Shown: positions 1-7,191, counted from the stretch's first letter. The stretch is 24,110 nucleotides of DNA from Candidatus Rifleibacteriota bacterium (GCA_029560455.1 JAKQKW010000388.1:1-24110); one strand, 5' to 3'. Notes: generated by a model from the letters alone, not told the origin. Translations and numbers: made by a program.

Positions 1-1
1 G

Positions 2-535
2 GATGTTAGCGGCGAGAATTTTGAAGCACTCATACAGCGCAAGCTGCTGCAGCCATTGAACATGCAAAGAAGTTTCTTTGCGCAGCCGCTCAGCGACCAT
101 TTGAGCAGAAATGCGGCCTGCGGGCACAGCTCTGACGGAGAGCCGGTAGACGGCAACTGGTTTGTCTACCCGACCCAGGCGGGCAGTGGCATCTGGACAA
201 CCCCCACCGACCTGGCCAAATTTGCCCTGCATCTGCAGAAAATACTTCAGGGCAGTTCTTCGGGGTTGCTGCAGCCGCAATCGCTCAAAGCGATGCTTTC
301 GCCCTATCGTGAGCCCTTTTTTGGCCTGGGTTTCGCGCTTTACAACGACAAGGGGCCCGGCCTGTTTTTCGGGCACACCGGCAACACCGAGGGCTACCGA
401 TCGATGTTCATCGCCCATGAATCAAGCGGCTGCGGGGCATTCATTCTTGCCAACAGCAACAACGCCGACCCGGCAATCAAAGAAGCAGTCAACCAGATCG
501 CCATTTCTGAAGGCTGGCCGGGCTTTCAGTGGTAA
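2..535 (+). CDS. Beta-lactamase-family serine hydrolase, C-terminal part (5' end outside window)
   Basis: The reading frame is open from the first bases of the window (codon phase at position 2), so this is the C-terminal part of a longer gene. The TTG near 56 is an internal Leu codon (QPLNM) and not a start. The visible part matches the end of the class C beta-lactamase / D-alanyl-D-alanine carboxypeptidase-like family. It has the segment GENFEALIQRKLLQPLNM, then a SGIWTTPTDLAKF block, and near the end GHTGNTEGY, where HTG stands at the family's KTG position. The Ser-x-x-Lys motif lies upstream of the window. The family hydrolyses amide or ester bonds in peptides or small molecules, usually in the envelope. 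The substrate cannot be named. No clear terminator follows. Confidence 0.85.
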   Translation, partial: DVSGENFEALIQRKLLQPLNMQRSFFAQPLSDHLSRNAACGHSSDGEPVDGNWFVYPTQAGSGIWTTPTDLAKFALHLQKILQGSSSGLLQPQSLKAMLSPYREPFFGLGFALYNDKGPGLFFGHTGNTEGYRSMFIAHESSGCGAFILANSNNADPAIKEAVNQIAISEGWPGFQW

Positions 536-567
536 AATTGGATTTTTTGAGGCATCCGCACGAATGA

Positions 568-723
568 ATGGTAGAGAAAATTTCGTATGAAAATGCTCGA
601 TATGATCAGAACCAAGTTGTCCAACAAGCTGTTGGACAATTATCCCTGGGACACAATCTCGTTTTGCTGGCCAAACTCAAAGAGCGCGAAGAAATTCTGG
701 CATATGCGCAAAAGGCAATTTAA
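568..723 (+). pseudogene. Remnant of a YhcG/DUF1016-family nuclease gene (51 codons)
   Basis: A short frame from ATG 568 to TAA 721-723 encodes 51 residues. Its second half contains QQAVGQLSLGHNLVLLAKLK and, near the stop, YAQKAI. Both are hallmarks of the DUF1016 N-terminal domain (YhcG family), where the usual text is close to QQAVAQLPWGHN..LL.KLK..E...YAQKAI. The full proteins are several times longer and carry a C-terminal PDDEXK nuclease domain, which is absent here. Only the helical recognition segment survives, so this is most likely a decayed fragment. Translation as a small peptide cannot be excluded, but no convincing ribosome-binding site precedes the ATG. A different-frame ORF over 587-775 reads across this scrap and the hicB scrap and has no family resemblance. 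Confidence 0.65.
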
Positions 724-728
724 AACGT

Positions 729-775
729 CTGGTTCCGCAATTGTTAACCAAGAAGGCAAAAGCTCGTTCGGGTAA
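729..775 (+). pseudogene. Decayed 5' end of hicB
   Basis: The stretch aligns with the first codons of the intact hicB at 2793-2838. A 23-bp block (750-772) is identical to 2815-2837, and the preceding 21 bases match with scattered substitutions and indels. In the shared frame it reads EGKSSFG, as in HicB, and then meets a TAA because one G of the GGGG run is missing. Only about 16 residues of HicB are represented, and the nucleotidyltransferase gene begins immediately after. It is read as a relic of a second hicB copy or of a rearrangement joint. Confidence 0.65.
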
Positions 776-780
776 AATTT

Positions 781-1698
781 ATGAAAGATTACAGACTGAT
801 TTTTGAAGTTGTACATGGCAGTCAGGCTTTTGGCCTGGATGGGCCGGGATCGGACCTCGATCTGAAAGGTGTGATTATCGGGCCGGCGTTCTGGTATTTT
901 GGTTTTTCAGAAAGCCCAGAACAGCTCGTTCTTAACAAAGATCACACGCTTTTCGAGCTCCGGAAATTTTTCAGACTGGCAATCGATGCCAATCCGACTG
1001 CAATAGAGATGCTGTGGGCTCCCCAGAGCTGCATCAGAGAGTGCTCGCCACTGGCTGAAAAACTACTGGCTGCCAGGGAAAAGTTTTTATCTCTCAAAGT
1101 GGCAGACAGTTTCGGCAAATATGCCCTCTCACAGTTGCGTCGCATCAAAACACATCGCAGATGGCTGCTTGAACCGCCAAAAGCACAGCCACAAAGAGAG
1201 GAATTCAACCTGCCTGGCAAACCTGTCTTTTCAGGTGACCAGATTGGTGCGGCTGAATCATTGATTGAAAGCGGCAAGTTGGCACATGCCGATCTGCCGC
1301 CAAATTTCATGCTGATACTCGACCGTGAAAGAAGTTATCGGGCCGCCATAAAGGAATGGCAGCAGTTTCAAACCTGGCAGAAAGAAAGAAACCCGGCGAG
1401 AGCAAAGCTGGAGAAAGAATTCGGCTATGATACAAAACACGCCTTGCACCTTGTCAGGCTCCTAAGAATGGCACTCGAGATATTAATTTCAGGTGAAGTA
1501 ATCGTTCGCAGACCAGACCGAGAAGAGCTTCTGGCAATCAAACAGGGAACCTGGAAATTCGACCAGCTCATTGAATACGCCGAGTCGATGAATCAGAAAA
1601 TCCTTGAGGCCAGAAATGGCACCAGTCTGCCTGAGTTTCCCGACAATGAAAGTCTCAATCTATTATGCACAGAAATTCTGAGAGGTTGTTTTGCATGA
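781..1698 (+). CDS. COG3541/RlaP-type nucleotidyltransferase, upstream paralogue
   Basis: A 305-residue protein with a DNA-polymerase-beta-type nucleotidyltransferase core at the N-terminus. Gly13-Ser14 starts the signature, followed by Ser24-Asp25-x-Asp27-Leu-Lys-Gly, the two metal-binding aspartates. The remaining two thirds are helical and charged, with a KHALHLVRLLRMALEIL helix and a RRPDREELLAIKQG segment typical of the predicted nucleotidyltransferases of COG3541 (YcgL/RlaP-like). The family is expected to transfer a nucleotide to RNA, protein or a small molecule; the acceptor is unknown. ATG 781 is the first usable start after an in-frame stop, and no good Shine-Dalgarno precedes it. 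The gene overlaps the next one by ATGA, so the two are one transcription unit. Confidence 0.8.
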   Translation: MKDYRLIFEVVHGSQAFGLDGPGSDLDLKGVIIGPAFWYFGFSESPEQLVLNKDHTLFELRKFFRLAIDANPTAIEMLWAPQSCIRECSPLAEKLLAAREKFLSLKVADSFGKYALSQLRRIKTHRRWLLEPPKAQPQREEFNLPGKPVFSGDQIGAAESLIESGKLAHADLPPNFMLILDRERSYRAAIKEWQQFQTWQKERNPARAKLEKEFGYDTKHALHLVRLLRMALEILISGEVIVRRPDREELLAIKQGTWKFDQLIEYAESMNQKILEARNGTSLPEFPDNESLNLLCTEILRGCFA

Positions 1699-2465
1699 TT
1701 GAAAAAAAACAGATAGAGCTCGGCCAGGAATTTGTTTCCAGAAATTTTGACAAGGGAAAGCTGCTGCTGGTTGCGGTAACTGGCAGCCATTTTTATGGAT
1801 TTCCTGCTCCGGACAGTGATCTGGACCTGAAAGGCATTCACGCGGCCCCTGTCAGGCAGATACTTGCTCTCGAAAAACCTGCGCAGGCGCACAATGTTGA
1901 GGAAATGTGGCGAAACTGTCTCTGCGATTTTTCCAGCAACGAAATAGAACAAGCTTTGCGGCTTCTGATAAAGGGAAACGGCAACATGCTCGAGAGAATA
2001 TTTTCCCCTTATCAGCTTTTCGAAACAGAAGAAGCAGCGCGATTGAAAGAAATAAAGGCCGCTTATCTTTCACAACGGTTCTTTCATCATTACGCCGGCT
2101 TTTTTCAGAAAAAATGCGCTGAGTTTGCGAAGGGCGATCTTTACCTCATCAAGCCGTTGCTCTATATCTACAGAGTCGCTCTGACCGGGATTCATCTTCT
2201 GAAAACGGGCGAGGTCACTGGTGATGTGCGAAAACTGGCGCCAGAATACGGCTTTTCTGAGGTTGATGAGCTGATAAAAATCTACTCTGCGACTTCTGAA
2301 AAAAAGTCGCTTGATAAAGCTTCTGCAAGCCAGTTCGTTGCAAGATGGTCAGAGCTTGAGAACAAGCTTAACGAGGCGCTCATTACAAGCTGTCTGCCGG
2401 AAGTTCCGGGCAACCCTGACGCCTGTTCCGACCTGCTGGTTGAAATCAGATTGAAATCTGCCTGA
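1695..2465 (+). CDS. COG3541/RlaP-type nucleotidyltransferase, downstream paralogue
   Basis: A 256-residue protein starting at ATG 1695, which overlaps the upstream stop (ATGA); AGAGG sits just upstream as ribosome-binding site. A longer frame from 1665 exists but would run deep into the previous gene. The nucleotidyltransferase signature is Gly30-Ser31 followed by Ser41-Asp42-x-Asp44-Leu-Lys-Gly. A later acidic/helical section (FSSNEIEQALRLL) and the RFFHHYAGFFQKK and YIYRVALTGIHLL helices follow the COG3541 layout. It resembles its neighbour in fold but has diverged strongly and is shorter, which suggests an ancient pair acting together rather than a recent duplication. Substrate unknown. 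hicA-hicB follow after about 110 bp. Confidence 0.82.
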   Translation: MIEKKQIELGQEFVSRNFDKGKLLLVAVTGSHFYGFPAPDSDLDLKGIHAAPVRQILALEKPAQAHNVEEMWRNCLCDFSSNEIEQALRLLIKGNGNMLERIFSPYQLFETEEAARLKEIKAAYLSQRFFHHYAGFFQKKCAEFAKGDLYLIKPLLYIYRVALTGIHLLKTGEVTGDVRKLAPEYGFSEVDELIKIYSATSEKKSLDKASASQFVARWSELENKLNEALITSCLPEVPGNPDACSDLLVEIRLKSA

Positions 2466-2562
2466 ATTTCAGGTCATTGCTGGCCTTAAATGCAAACTCG
2501 CACCAATAACCCTGTATTAAACGGATTAAAGAAAAAACCGAAAGCGAGTCGATTATCTGGGC

Positions 2563-2590
2563 TTGACTCAAAAAAGATGTTGTGTATTAT
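2563..2590 (+). promoter_or_regulatory. Candidate sigma-70 promoter for hicA-hicB
   Basis: TTGACT at 2563-2568 and TATTAT at 2585-2590 are separated by 16 bp. The expected transcription start falls near 2597, which is inside or at the very start of the hicA reading frame. It is a good match by eye, but its position conflicts with a hicA start at ATG 2577. Confidence 0.5.
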
Positions 2591-2786
2591 TGTGTATCTG
2601 AATAGTTCGGAGCTGATTAAAAAGTTGAAGACCGACGGGTGGCATCTGGTGAATGTTAAGGTCAGTCATCACCAATTCAAGCATGAAAGCAAAGAGGGCA
2701 AAGTTACAATCAAACACCCTGCCAAAGATATTCCGCTCGTAACTTTACGCAGTATATTCAGACAGGCAGGATGGGACTGGAGGTAA
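2577..2786 (+). CDS. hicA: HicA-family mRNA interferase toxin
   Basis: HicA is a small ribosome-independent RNase of the double-stranded-RNA-binding fold that cleaves mRNA and is neutralised by HicB. The diagnostic parts are present: NSSELIKKLKTDGWHL at the start, the SHHQFKH segment with the catalytic His, and the C-terminal TLRSIFRQAGWDW. From ATG 2577 it is 69 residues. The family normally begins just before NSSEL, and here that codon is CTG at 2598, so GTG 2592 or CTG 2598 are alternative starts. An upstream extension to 2490 has no family resemblance. hicB begins 3 bp after the stop, so the pair is co-transcribed. Family identity is sure; the exact start is not. Confidence 0.85.
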   Translation: MLCIIVYLNSSELIKKLKTDGWHLVNVKVSHHQFKHESKEGKVTIKHPAKDIPLVTLRSIFRQAGWDWR

Positions 2787-2789
2787 GAA

Positions 2790-3176
2790 ATGCTGTTTCC
2801 CGTAGTTGTTCACAAAGAAGGCAAAAGCTCGTTCGGGGTAACTATTCCTGATTTTCCCGGGTGTTTTACATCCGGCGAAACTTTTGACGAAGCGATAAAA
2901 AGCGTTCAGGAAGCCATAGAATGTCACCTAGACGAGGGCGACAAGATTCCTGAACCATCAAGCATCGAATTGCTGGCCAATAATCCTGACTTTGCAGGTG
3001 GTCTATGGGTTATGGTTGATGTCGACCTGTCGGCTTTCGAGAACAGAACCAAAAGAATCAACGTCAGTATGCCAGAAAGCCTGCTGCACGAAATTGATTC
3101 ATTTGCCAGAAAAAACGGCCTTTCTCGATCGGCATTTCTTGCCAGAGCCGCCAAGAAAGCATTAAAAGCGGCATAA
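2790..3176 (+). CDS. hicB: HicB-family antitoxin with ribbon-helix-helix C-terminus
   Basis: A 128-residue antitoxin. The N-terminal HicB domain (about residues 1-65) shows VVVHKEGKSSFG, the IPDFPGC motif and a FDEAIKSVQEAIE helix. The C-terminal part (about 88-126, KRINVSMPESLLHEIDSFA onward) is a ribbon-helix-helix DNA-binding domain, as in HicB proteins that repress their own promoter. GGAGG lies just upstream of ATG 2790 and overlaps the end of hicA, a normal arrangement for coupled translation. HicB blocks HicA by binding and probably acts with it on the promoter at 2563-2590. A decayed copy of the first codons lies at 729-775. Confidence 0.92.
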   Translation: MLFPVVVHKEGKSSFGVTIPDFPGCFTSGETFDEAIKSVQEAIECHLDEGDKIPEPSSIELLANNPDFAGGLWVMVDVDLSAFENRTKRINVSMPESLLHEIDSFARKNGLSRSAFLARAAKKALKAA

Positions 3177-3234
3177 ATATGTAAGCCTGCCTCGCTGGTT
3201 TCAGCGATACAAGAACATTTGATTGCGTAAGAAG

Positions 3235-3275
3235 CAGCCGCCTGCTGGCAATTTGTCAGCAGGCGGCTGTTGATT
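3235..3275. terminator. Terminator hairpin between convergent hicB and serpin genes
   Basis: A perfect 13-bp inverted repeat (3235-3247 and 3257-3269) encloses a 9-base loop. On the + strand it is followed by TTGATTTTA and on the - strand by CTTCTT. It lies between the 3' ends of hicB (+) and the serpin (-) and probably serves both, with the better T-run on the + side. Confidence 0.75.
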
Positions 3276-3292
3276 TTATGAGTCTGGATTTT

Positions 3293-4537
3293 TTATTTGC
3301 CGGCGGGGTTGGCGACGCGGCCCATGAAGAGGATGCTGCCGATCGAGTTGTCGCGGATCATGAAGATGAAGGGGCGGTCGGCTTTGAACACCGGGTCCAT
3401 GCTGATCGATTTGGTGGCCATTTCGACGGCGGTGGCGGCGGCGGCTTCGGTGCCTTCTTCGTTCACTTCGACGAAGGCCTTGTGCTTGATCTGCGAGATC
3501 CATAATTTGCCTTTGGGCCAGCCCATACCGCTGAAATCGGCGGCGCCGACAGTATCAAAGGCGTCTTTCATGCCGAGGGCGGTAAATGCGGAAACGAGAT
3601 CGTAGCCAGTTTCGAATTTGAATTTTGGCAGATACAGCTTTACGGTTTCCTCAGAGGCAGAGTCTAATTCTGCCAGCCATGCTTCGATTTTTTCAGGACT
3701 CAGATCTTTTTCAAGACCGGCGAGGCCGTCGACTTTCTGCGGCAGCACTGCGATCATTGAGAGCGATTTTCCCTTGTAAGGCATGGCGATAGCCTGAAAA
3801 TCGTCTTTTTCGATGAGTCTAAAGCTGGCCTTCTGATACATGAATGGCACATTGACATTTTCTGTTTCAGAGAGTCTGAAAGGGGCTTCTTTTGTCTGTT
3901 TTTCGTCGAACTGGCTTTCCCAGATGCCTTTGAAATAAATGGCGTTCAGAAGGACACAAACTGAATCTGGATCAAGCATTTCGAGGATTTTTTCGATTTT
4001 GCTCTCGGTTTTGGTTTTTACCCAGCCATTGATCTTTTCAAGATCGCCAGCGAACAGCTCGGCCCCGTAGTTTTTCTGCAGCAGGGCCTTGAATTCTTCG
4101 CTAACGTCGCCGCCGGTGAGGCAGAGACCGTTGGCAATATTGAGTTTCTGGCCATCATTGTTGGCCACTGAAGCCAGTTTCTCATTGAGCTGTCTGAACG
4201 AGTCGTGCAGCTGTTCCTGATCGAGGGCGAAAGACAGCGCGGCTTTCATTTCTGCGGCAGTATTTTCGCGGGCACCGGCGAAGGTCATGCCGAGCGCCGA
4301 AGAAACGCTGAATGGCGAAAAGAAGAGGTTGCCGCCGGCCTTGCCCAGCTGCTGATAAAGCTTCACGGCAAAGGCGCTGTTGCCTTTTACCAGGGTGTTC
4401 AACGCAAGATCGGCCGGCTGCTCTGTTGATGCCGGAGGAGCAGAGCAGCAATCTGATCCTGCTGATGCGGGGGAAGCAGACAATGCCAGCGCTATGGCGC
4501 AGACTGCGGCACAAAATAAAACGGTGAGTCGGTTCAT
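3293..4537 (-). CDS. Secreted inhibitory-type serpin
   Basis: Serpins are suicide inhibitors that trap serine or cysteine proteases through a reactive-centre loop. This 414-residue protein starts at ATG 4537, preceded by AAAGGAAA; a longer frame to 4594 would bury the signal peptide. Residues 1-26 are a Sec signal ending ASPASA. The serpin body follows, with NLFFSPFSVSSALGM near 70, LLNAIYFKG at 197 and DRPFIFMIRD at 387. The hinge at 360-369 (EEGTEAAAAT) has the small residues needed for loop insertion, so it should be inhibitory. Counting from P17 (Glu360) puts P1 at Lys376 and P1' at Ser377, predicting a trypsin-like target. The length is normal for the family. It is divergent from the kinase-like gene and has its own candidate promoter. 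Whether it protects the cell from its own or from foreign proteases cannot be told. Confidence 0.93.
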   Translation of the reverse strand: MNRLTVLFCAAVCAIALALSASPASAGSDCCSAPPASTEQPADLALNTLVKGNSAFAVKLYQQLGKAGGNLFFSPFSVSSALGMTFAGARENTAAEMKAALSFALDQEQLHDSFRQLNEKLASVANNDGQKLNIANGLCLTGGDVSEEFKALLQKNYGAELFAGDLEKINGWVKTKTESKIEKILEMLDPDSVCVLLNAIYFKGIWESQFDEKQTKEAPFRLSETENVNVPFMYQKASFRLIEKDDFQAIAMPYKGKSLSMIAVLPQKVDGLAGLEKDLSPEKIEAWLAELDSASEETVKLYLPKFKFETGYDLVSAFTALGMKDAFDTVGAADFSGMGWPKGKLWISQIKHKAFVEVNEEGTEAAAATAVEMATKSISMDPVFKADRPFIFMIRDNSIGSILFMGRVANPAGK

Positions 4538-4592
4538 GATATTTCCTTTCAAGGCCCGCAAGGGCAATCCCGTGAGATTGTTTTCTGCTGAC

Positions 4593-4621
4593 AATATAGT
4601 CCTATATCAGTTTACAGACAA
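4593..4621 (-). promoter_or_regulatory. Candidate promoter of the serpin gene
   Basis: On the - strand TTGTCT (4621-4616) and TATATT (4598-4593) are 17 bp apart. This places the transcription start near 4586 and gives a leader of about 50 bases before ATG 4537. Confidence 0.5.
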
Positions 4622-4678
4622 TACAATCGTTACAACCGCCCAAAAAATCGGATAATTCCGAAAATGGTTTGTATCGGT

Positions 4679-4684
4679 TATAAT
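4679..4684 (+). promoter_or_regulatory. Candidate -10 element for the P-loop kinase-like gene
   Basis: A perfect TATAAT stands about 100 bp before ATG 4786 in the serpin/kinase divergent spacer. No convincing -35 is visible at the proper distance (TTCCGA at 4656-4661 is weak), so it may rely on an activator or be fortuitous. Confidence 0.35.
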
Positions 4685-4785
4685 GGTTGAGAAAATTTTG
4701 TTGCCAGCCAGAATAAGATGCGGCAATGATTGCTTGTCAGTGCAAAACAGCTTTTAAGCAGCTTTTTATAAGAAAGGGAAGATAA

Positions 4786-5952
4786 ATGAGCACCAACCAG
4801 GAAACCAGAAAAATTTTCGGACAGATCGCTGAGAAATACAAACTGCCGGCTCTGGCAGAGATTATCAAAAGCGACGAACACATAATCTGGAAAAAAGATA
4901 TCACCATCTGTATCGCCAATATTCTCAAAGCCGCCCAGGCTGAAGGCGACACGAAAGAACTGCTTAAAGACGCCAAGAACATGTATAACGGGCCGATTTT
5001 TGCGATAAATGCCGCCGAAAAGCAATATCTCATCAAAGCCGAGCCAGATTTCGACAAGGCCTTAAAAGACCTGGCAAAGTTCGACTTCTGCTTCAAACTC
5101 AGCCCCTATCACGTAATCAACACCTATCTCGCCATTCTGATCGCCCAGATCACCGAGCAAGACCCGAACGCTCTGCTCAAAAAAGGCGAAGAACACATGG
5201 AAGCCTTTATTGCGGCTTCTTTGAAAGCAAACAAAAACTGGAACAAAAACACGCTCACCTCAAAAAACCCGAAGCTGATTATTCCGATTGGTGCGGCCGG
5301 CTGCGGCAAATCGACCTTTTACCATGAACTTGGCAATGTGGTTAATGCCTCATGCGACAACATCAGATACATGCTGTTCAAAGACTTCGGGCCCTGCTTC
5401 GCACCCTGGGAAAGCACCCTGGCATGGTTCGTGGTTAACCGCATGACCGATCTCTATCTCGGCCGTGGTTACAGCGTCTTCTACAACGGCGTCAATACCG
5501 ACCTCGAATACCGCTCACCCATCACCATGGAAAACCCCGACCCCCTTTATGCCGGGATTCCGTACCGCATGAAACTGGTTTATTTCGAACCGACTGTCAG
5601 CCTCACCAGCAGCGAAGTCAACGAACTCAGAGCGATCAACCTGTGGGGTACCACACTCGACAAGGTCGACAGAAAAGGCCTGAGCCCGAATGTCTGCAAG
5701 ATACTCGATCTCATTCAGACCAACACCGAAAGAACCATGGAGCGCACCAAAGCGATTCGCGAAGGCAAAGCCGAACAGGACCCCTTCGATATCCTTTACC
5801 CGGTTCCGCCCGCAATCGTAAAAATGTTCATGGAACAGTCTTTTACAAAGCCCCAGGGCCCGAATGTCGTGGTCGTGCCGCGCAAAGAAATTCCGGATGC
5901 GGCTGAGCGTGCGGCTTTCTATCGCAAATACGCCGAAATGGCCGCGAATTAA
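4786..5952 (+). CDS. P-loop kinase-like ATPase (AAA_33 type) with extra N-terminal domain
   Basis: A 388-residue soluble protein. Residues 1 to about 160 are helical and not recognised. A P-loop domain begins at about 163 with the Walker A GAAGCGKST (Gly169-Thr177; Lys175 and Ser176 contact ATP). It is followed by SCDNIRYML, the position where polynucleotide-kinase and zeta-toxin-like kinases (AAA_33) carry an S-x-D-x-I-R motif. FYNGVNTDLEYR could hold the next acidic residue. It probably phosphorylates a small molecule, nucleic-acid end or protein; the substrate is unknown. No signal peptide or membrane segment. AAGGGAAG precedes ATG 4786, and a strong terminator follows 20 bp after the stop, so it is monocistronic. 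Confidence 0.7.
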   Translation: MSTNQETRKIFGQIAEKYKLPALAEIIKSDEHIIWKKDITICIANILKAAQAEGDTKELLKDAKNMYNGPIFAINAAEKQYLIKAEPDFDKALKDLAKFDFCFKLSPYHVINTYLAILIAQITEQDPNALLKKGEEHMEAFIAASLKANKNWNKNTLTSKNPKLIIPIGAAGCGKSTFYHELGNVVNASCDNIRYMLFKDFGPCFAPWESTLAWFVVNRMTDLYLGRGYSVFYNGVNTDLEYRSPITMENPDPLYAGIPYRMKLVYFEPTVSLTSSEVNELRAINLWGTTLDKVDRKGLSPNVCKILDLIQTNTERTMERTKAIREGKAEQDPFDILYPVPPAIVKMFMEQSFTKPQGPNVVVVPRKEIPDAAERAAFYRKYAEMAAN

Positions 5953-5970
5953 CCAATCTGCTATTTTCTG

Positions 5971-6008
5971 AAAATCCCCGGCCAACAGAAATGGCCGGGG
6001 ATTTTTTT
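5971..6008 (+). terminator. Intrinsic terminator of the kinase-like gene
   Basis: An 11-bp perfect stem (5974-5984 with 5992-6002) has a 7-base loop. The GC-rich core CCCCGGCC is flanked by an A-run and followed by seven T. A textbook factor-independent terminator 20 bp after the stop. Confidence 0.92.
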
Positions 6009-6241
6009 AAAGACGTGCAACGATTGATTGTACCAGCAGCAGTCGAGTTTCGCGACCACTGCCAGGGCTTTTCCTGACAAATTCAATGAATCGGCATTTT
6101 TTATACAACCATAAACTGGTGATAAATTAAATCTGCGCGTGCTGGCAGCAACGCCCTTCAGGATTGGCACACGAAAAAACGCAATTGCGGTCAAGAAAAT
6201 CACCTTCTGAAAAGTTAAATTACTTTCAGGTGGAGAAAACA

Positions 6242-7144
6242 ATGCAGCGCGAAAAGTTTGAAGCAGTACAAAGAATGCAGGATTACATCGAGCGGCACCT
6301 CGAAAACCGGGTCTCACTGAAAGATCTGGCTGAGGCGGCTGGCTACGCTGAATCGCATGCATCGAGAGTGTTCAGTGAAATTGTCGGAATTGCGCCTCTG
6401 GATTATCTGCGGGCCCGGCGACTTTCGAAAGCCGCAGACAAACTTAGAGGTTCGTCGACGAAGATCATTGAAATAAGTCTGGAAGCAGGTTTTGAAACAC
6501 ACGAGGGCTTTTTAAGGGCCTTTAAAAAGCGCTTTGGCTATGCGCCTGCCTACTATCGAAGACATTCCCCGCCCGTACCGCTCTTTCTGCCACGCAGCGC
6601 CATTGCTTATTACACCCACTATCTGAAAGGAGAGTCTTCACCAGTCATGAAAAATTCACAAAATACGGTATTTGTTCAGGTAATCTCCCGGCCGGCCCGC
6701 CGCCTGATCATCAAAAGAGGCAAAGCGGCCACACATTATTTTGAATACTGCGAAGAGGTTGGCTGCGATGTATGGGGTGTTCTCAGCAGCATCAAAGAAG
6801 CTATCTACGAGCCAATCGGCATGTGGCTTCCGGAAAACATGATTACCCCGGGAACATCCGAGTATGCACAGGGCGTCGAAGTACCCTCAGACTATGCCGG
6901 CCAGGTTCCAGAAGGCATGGAAATCATCGATCTGGCTCCCTGTCACATGATGGTTTTTCAGACGCCGCCTTACAACGACGAGGAGATGGGTTCGGTAATC
7001 GGCTTTCTGCAGAAAAGCATCGATACTTATGACCCGAAGGTGTATGGCTACACCTGGGACGATCAGGCTGCGCCCCGGTATCAGCTGATCCCTCTGCCTG
7101 AACGTGGCTACATCGAAGCCAGACCGGTCAGATCATGCCGTTGA
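6242..7144 (+). CDS. AraC-family regulator with GyrI-like effector domain
   Basis: A 300-residue transcription regulator. ATG 6242 is chosen because GGTGGAG stands at the right distance upstream; the frame is open further up but without a site. Residues 5-107 form the two helix-turn-helix motifs of an AraC/XylS domain: LKDLAEAAGYAESHASRVF around 26-44, then the GFETHEGFLRAFKKRFGYAPAYYR signature around 83-106. Residues about 140-297 look like a GyrI-like small-molecule-binding domain (FVQVISRPARRLIIKRG, then MWLPENM and LAPCHMMVFQ). This layout with the DNA-binding domain first is as in Rob and SoxS/Rob-like multidrug-responsive regulators. Its target is not evident from the neighbours. The spacer 5953-6241 has the kinase terminator and no other clear signal. 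Confidence 0.9.
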   Translation: MQREKFEAVQRMQDYIERHLENRVSLKDLAEAAGYAESHASRVFSEIVGIAPLDYLRARRLSKAADKLRGSSTKIIEISLEAGFETHEGFLRAFKKRFGYAPAYYRRHSPPVPLFLPRSAIAYYTHYLKGESSPVMKNSQNTVFVQVISRPARRLIIKRGKAATHYFEYCEEVGCDVWGVLSSIKEAIYEPIGMWLPENMITPGTSEYAQGVEVPSDYAGQVPEGMEIIDLAPCHMMVFQTPPYNDEEMGSVIGFLQKSIDTYDPKVYGYTWDDQAAPRYQLIPLPERGYIEARPVRSCR

Positions 7145-7163
7145 GCCTTGATTGAAAGAAGCG

Positions 7164-7191
7164 GGGGCTGCCACGGTCAGGTGGCAGCCCC
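7164..7191. terminator. Terminator-like hairpin between convergent regulator and VF530 genes
   Basis: A perfect 11-bp stem (7164-7174 with 7181-7191, core GGGGCTGCCAC) has a 6-base loop. The T-run is poor on the + side (ATTGCTAAATTT) and modest on the - side (CGCTTCTTTC). It sits between two converging stop codons and may serve both. Confidence 0.6.

Noticed and set aside
587..775. A 62-residue + strand ORF starting MKMLDMIRTKL
   Set aside because: It is out of frame with the DUF1016 scrap and only at its end falls in frame with the hicB scrap. Its apparent N-terminus has no resemblance to anything.
2490..2576. N-terminal extension of hicA
   Set aside because: HicA proteins begin near NSSEL. 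The extra residues (MQTRTNNPV onward) are untypical and overlap the promoter.
3400..3510. GGCGGTGGCGGCGGC-type repeat, read as a Gly-rich + strand protein
   Set aside because: It is the antisense of the Ala-rich serpin hinge (EAAAATA) and has a simple coding explanation.
5515..5985. A 156-residue open frame on the - strand inside the kinase-like gene
   Set aside because: It is antisense to the well-supported P-loop gene and runs through its terminator region. No family resemblance.
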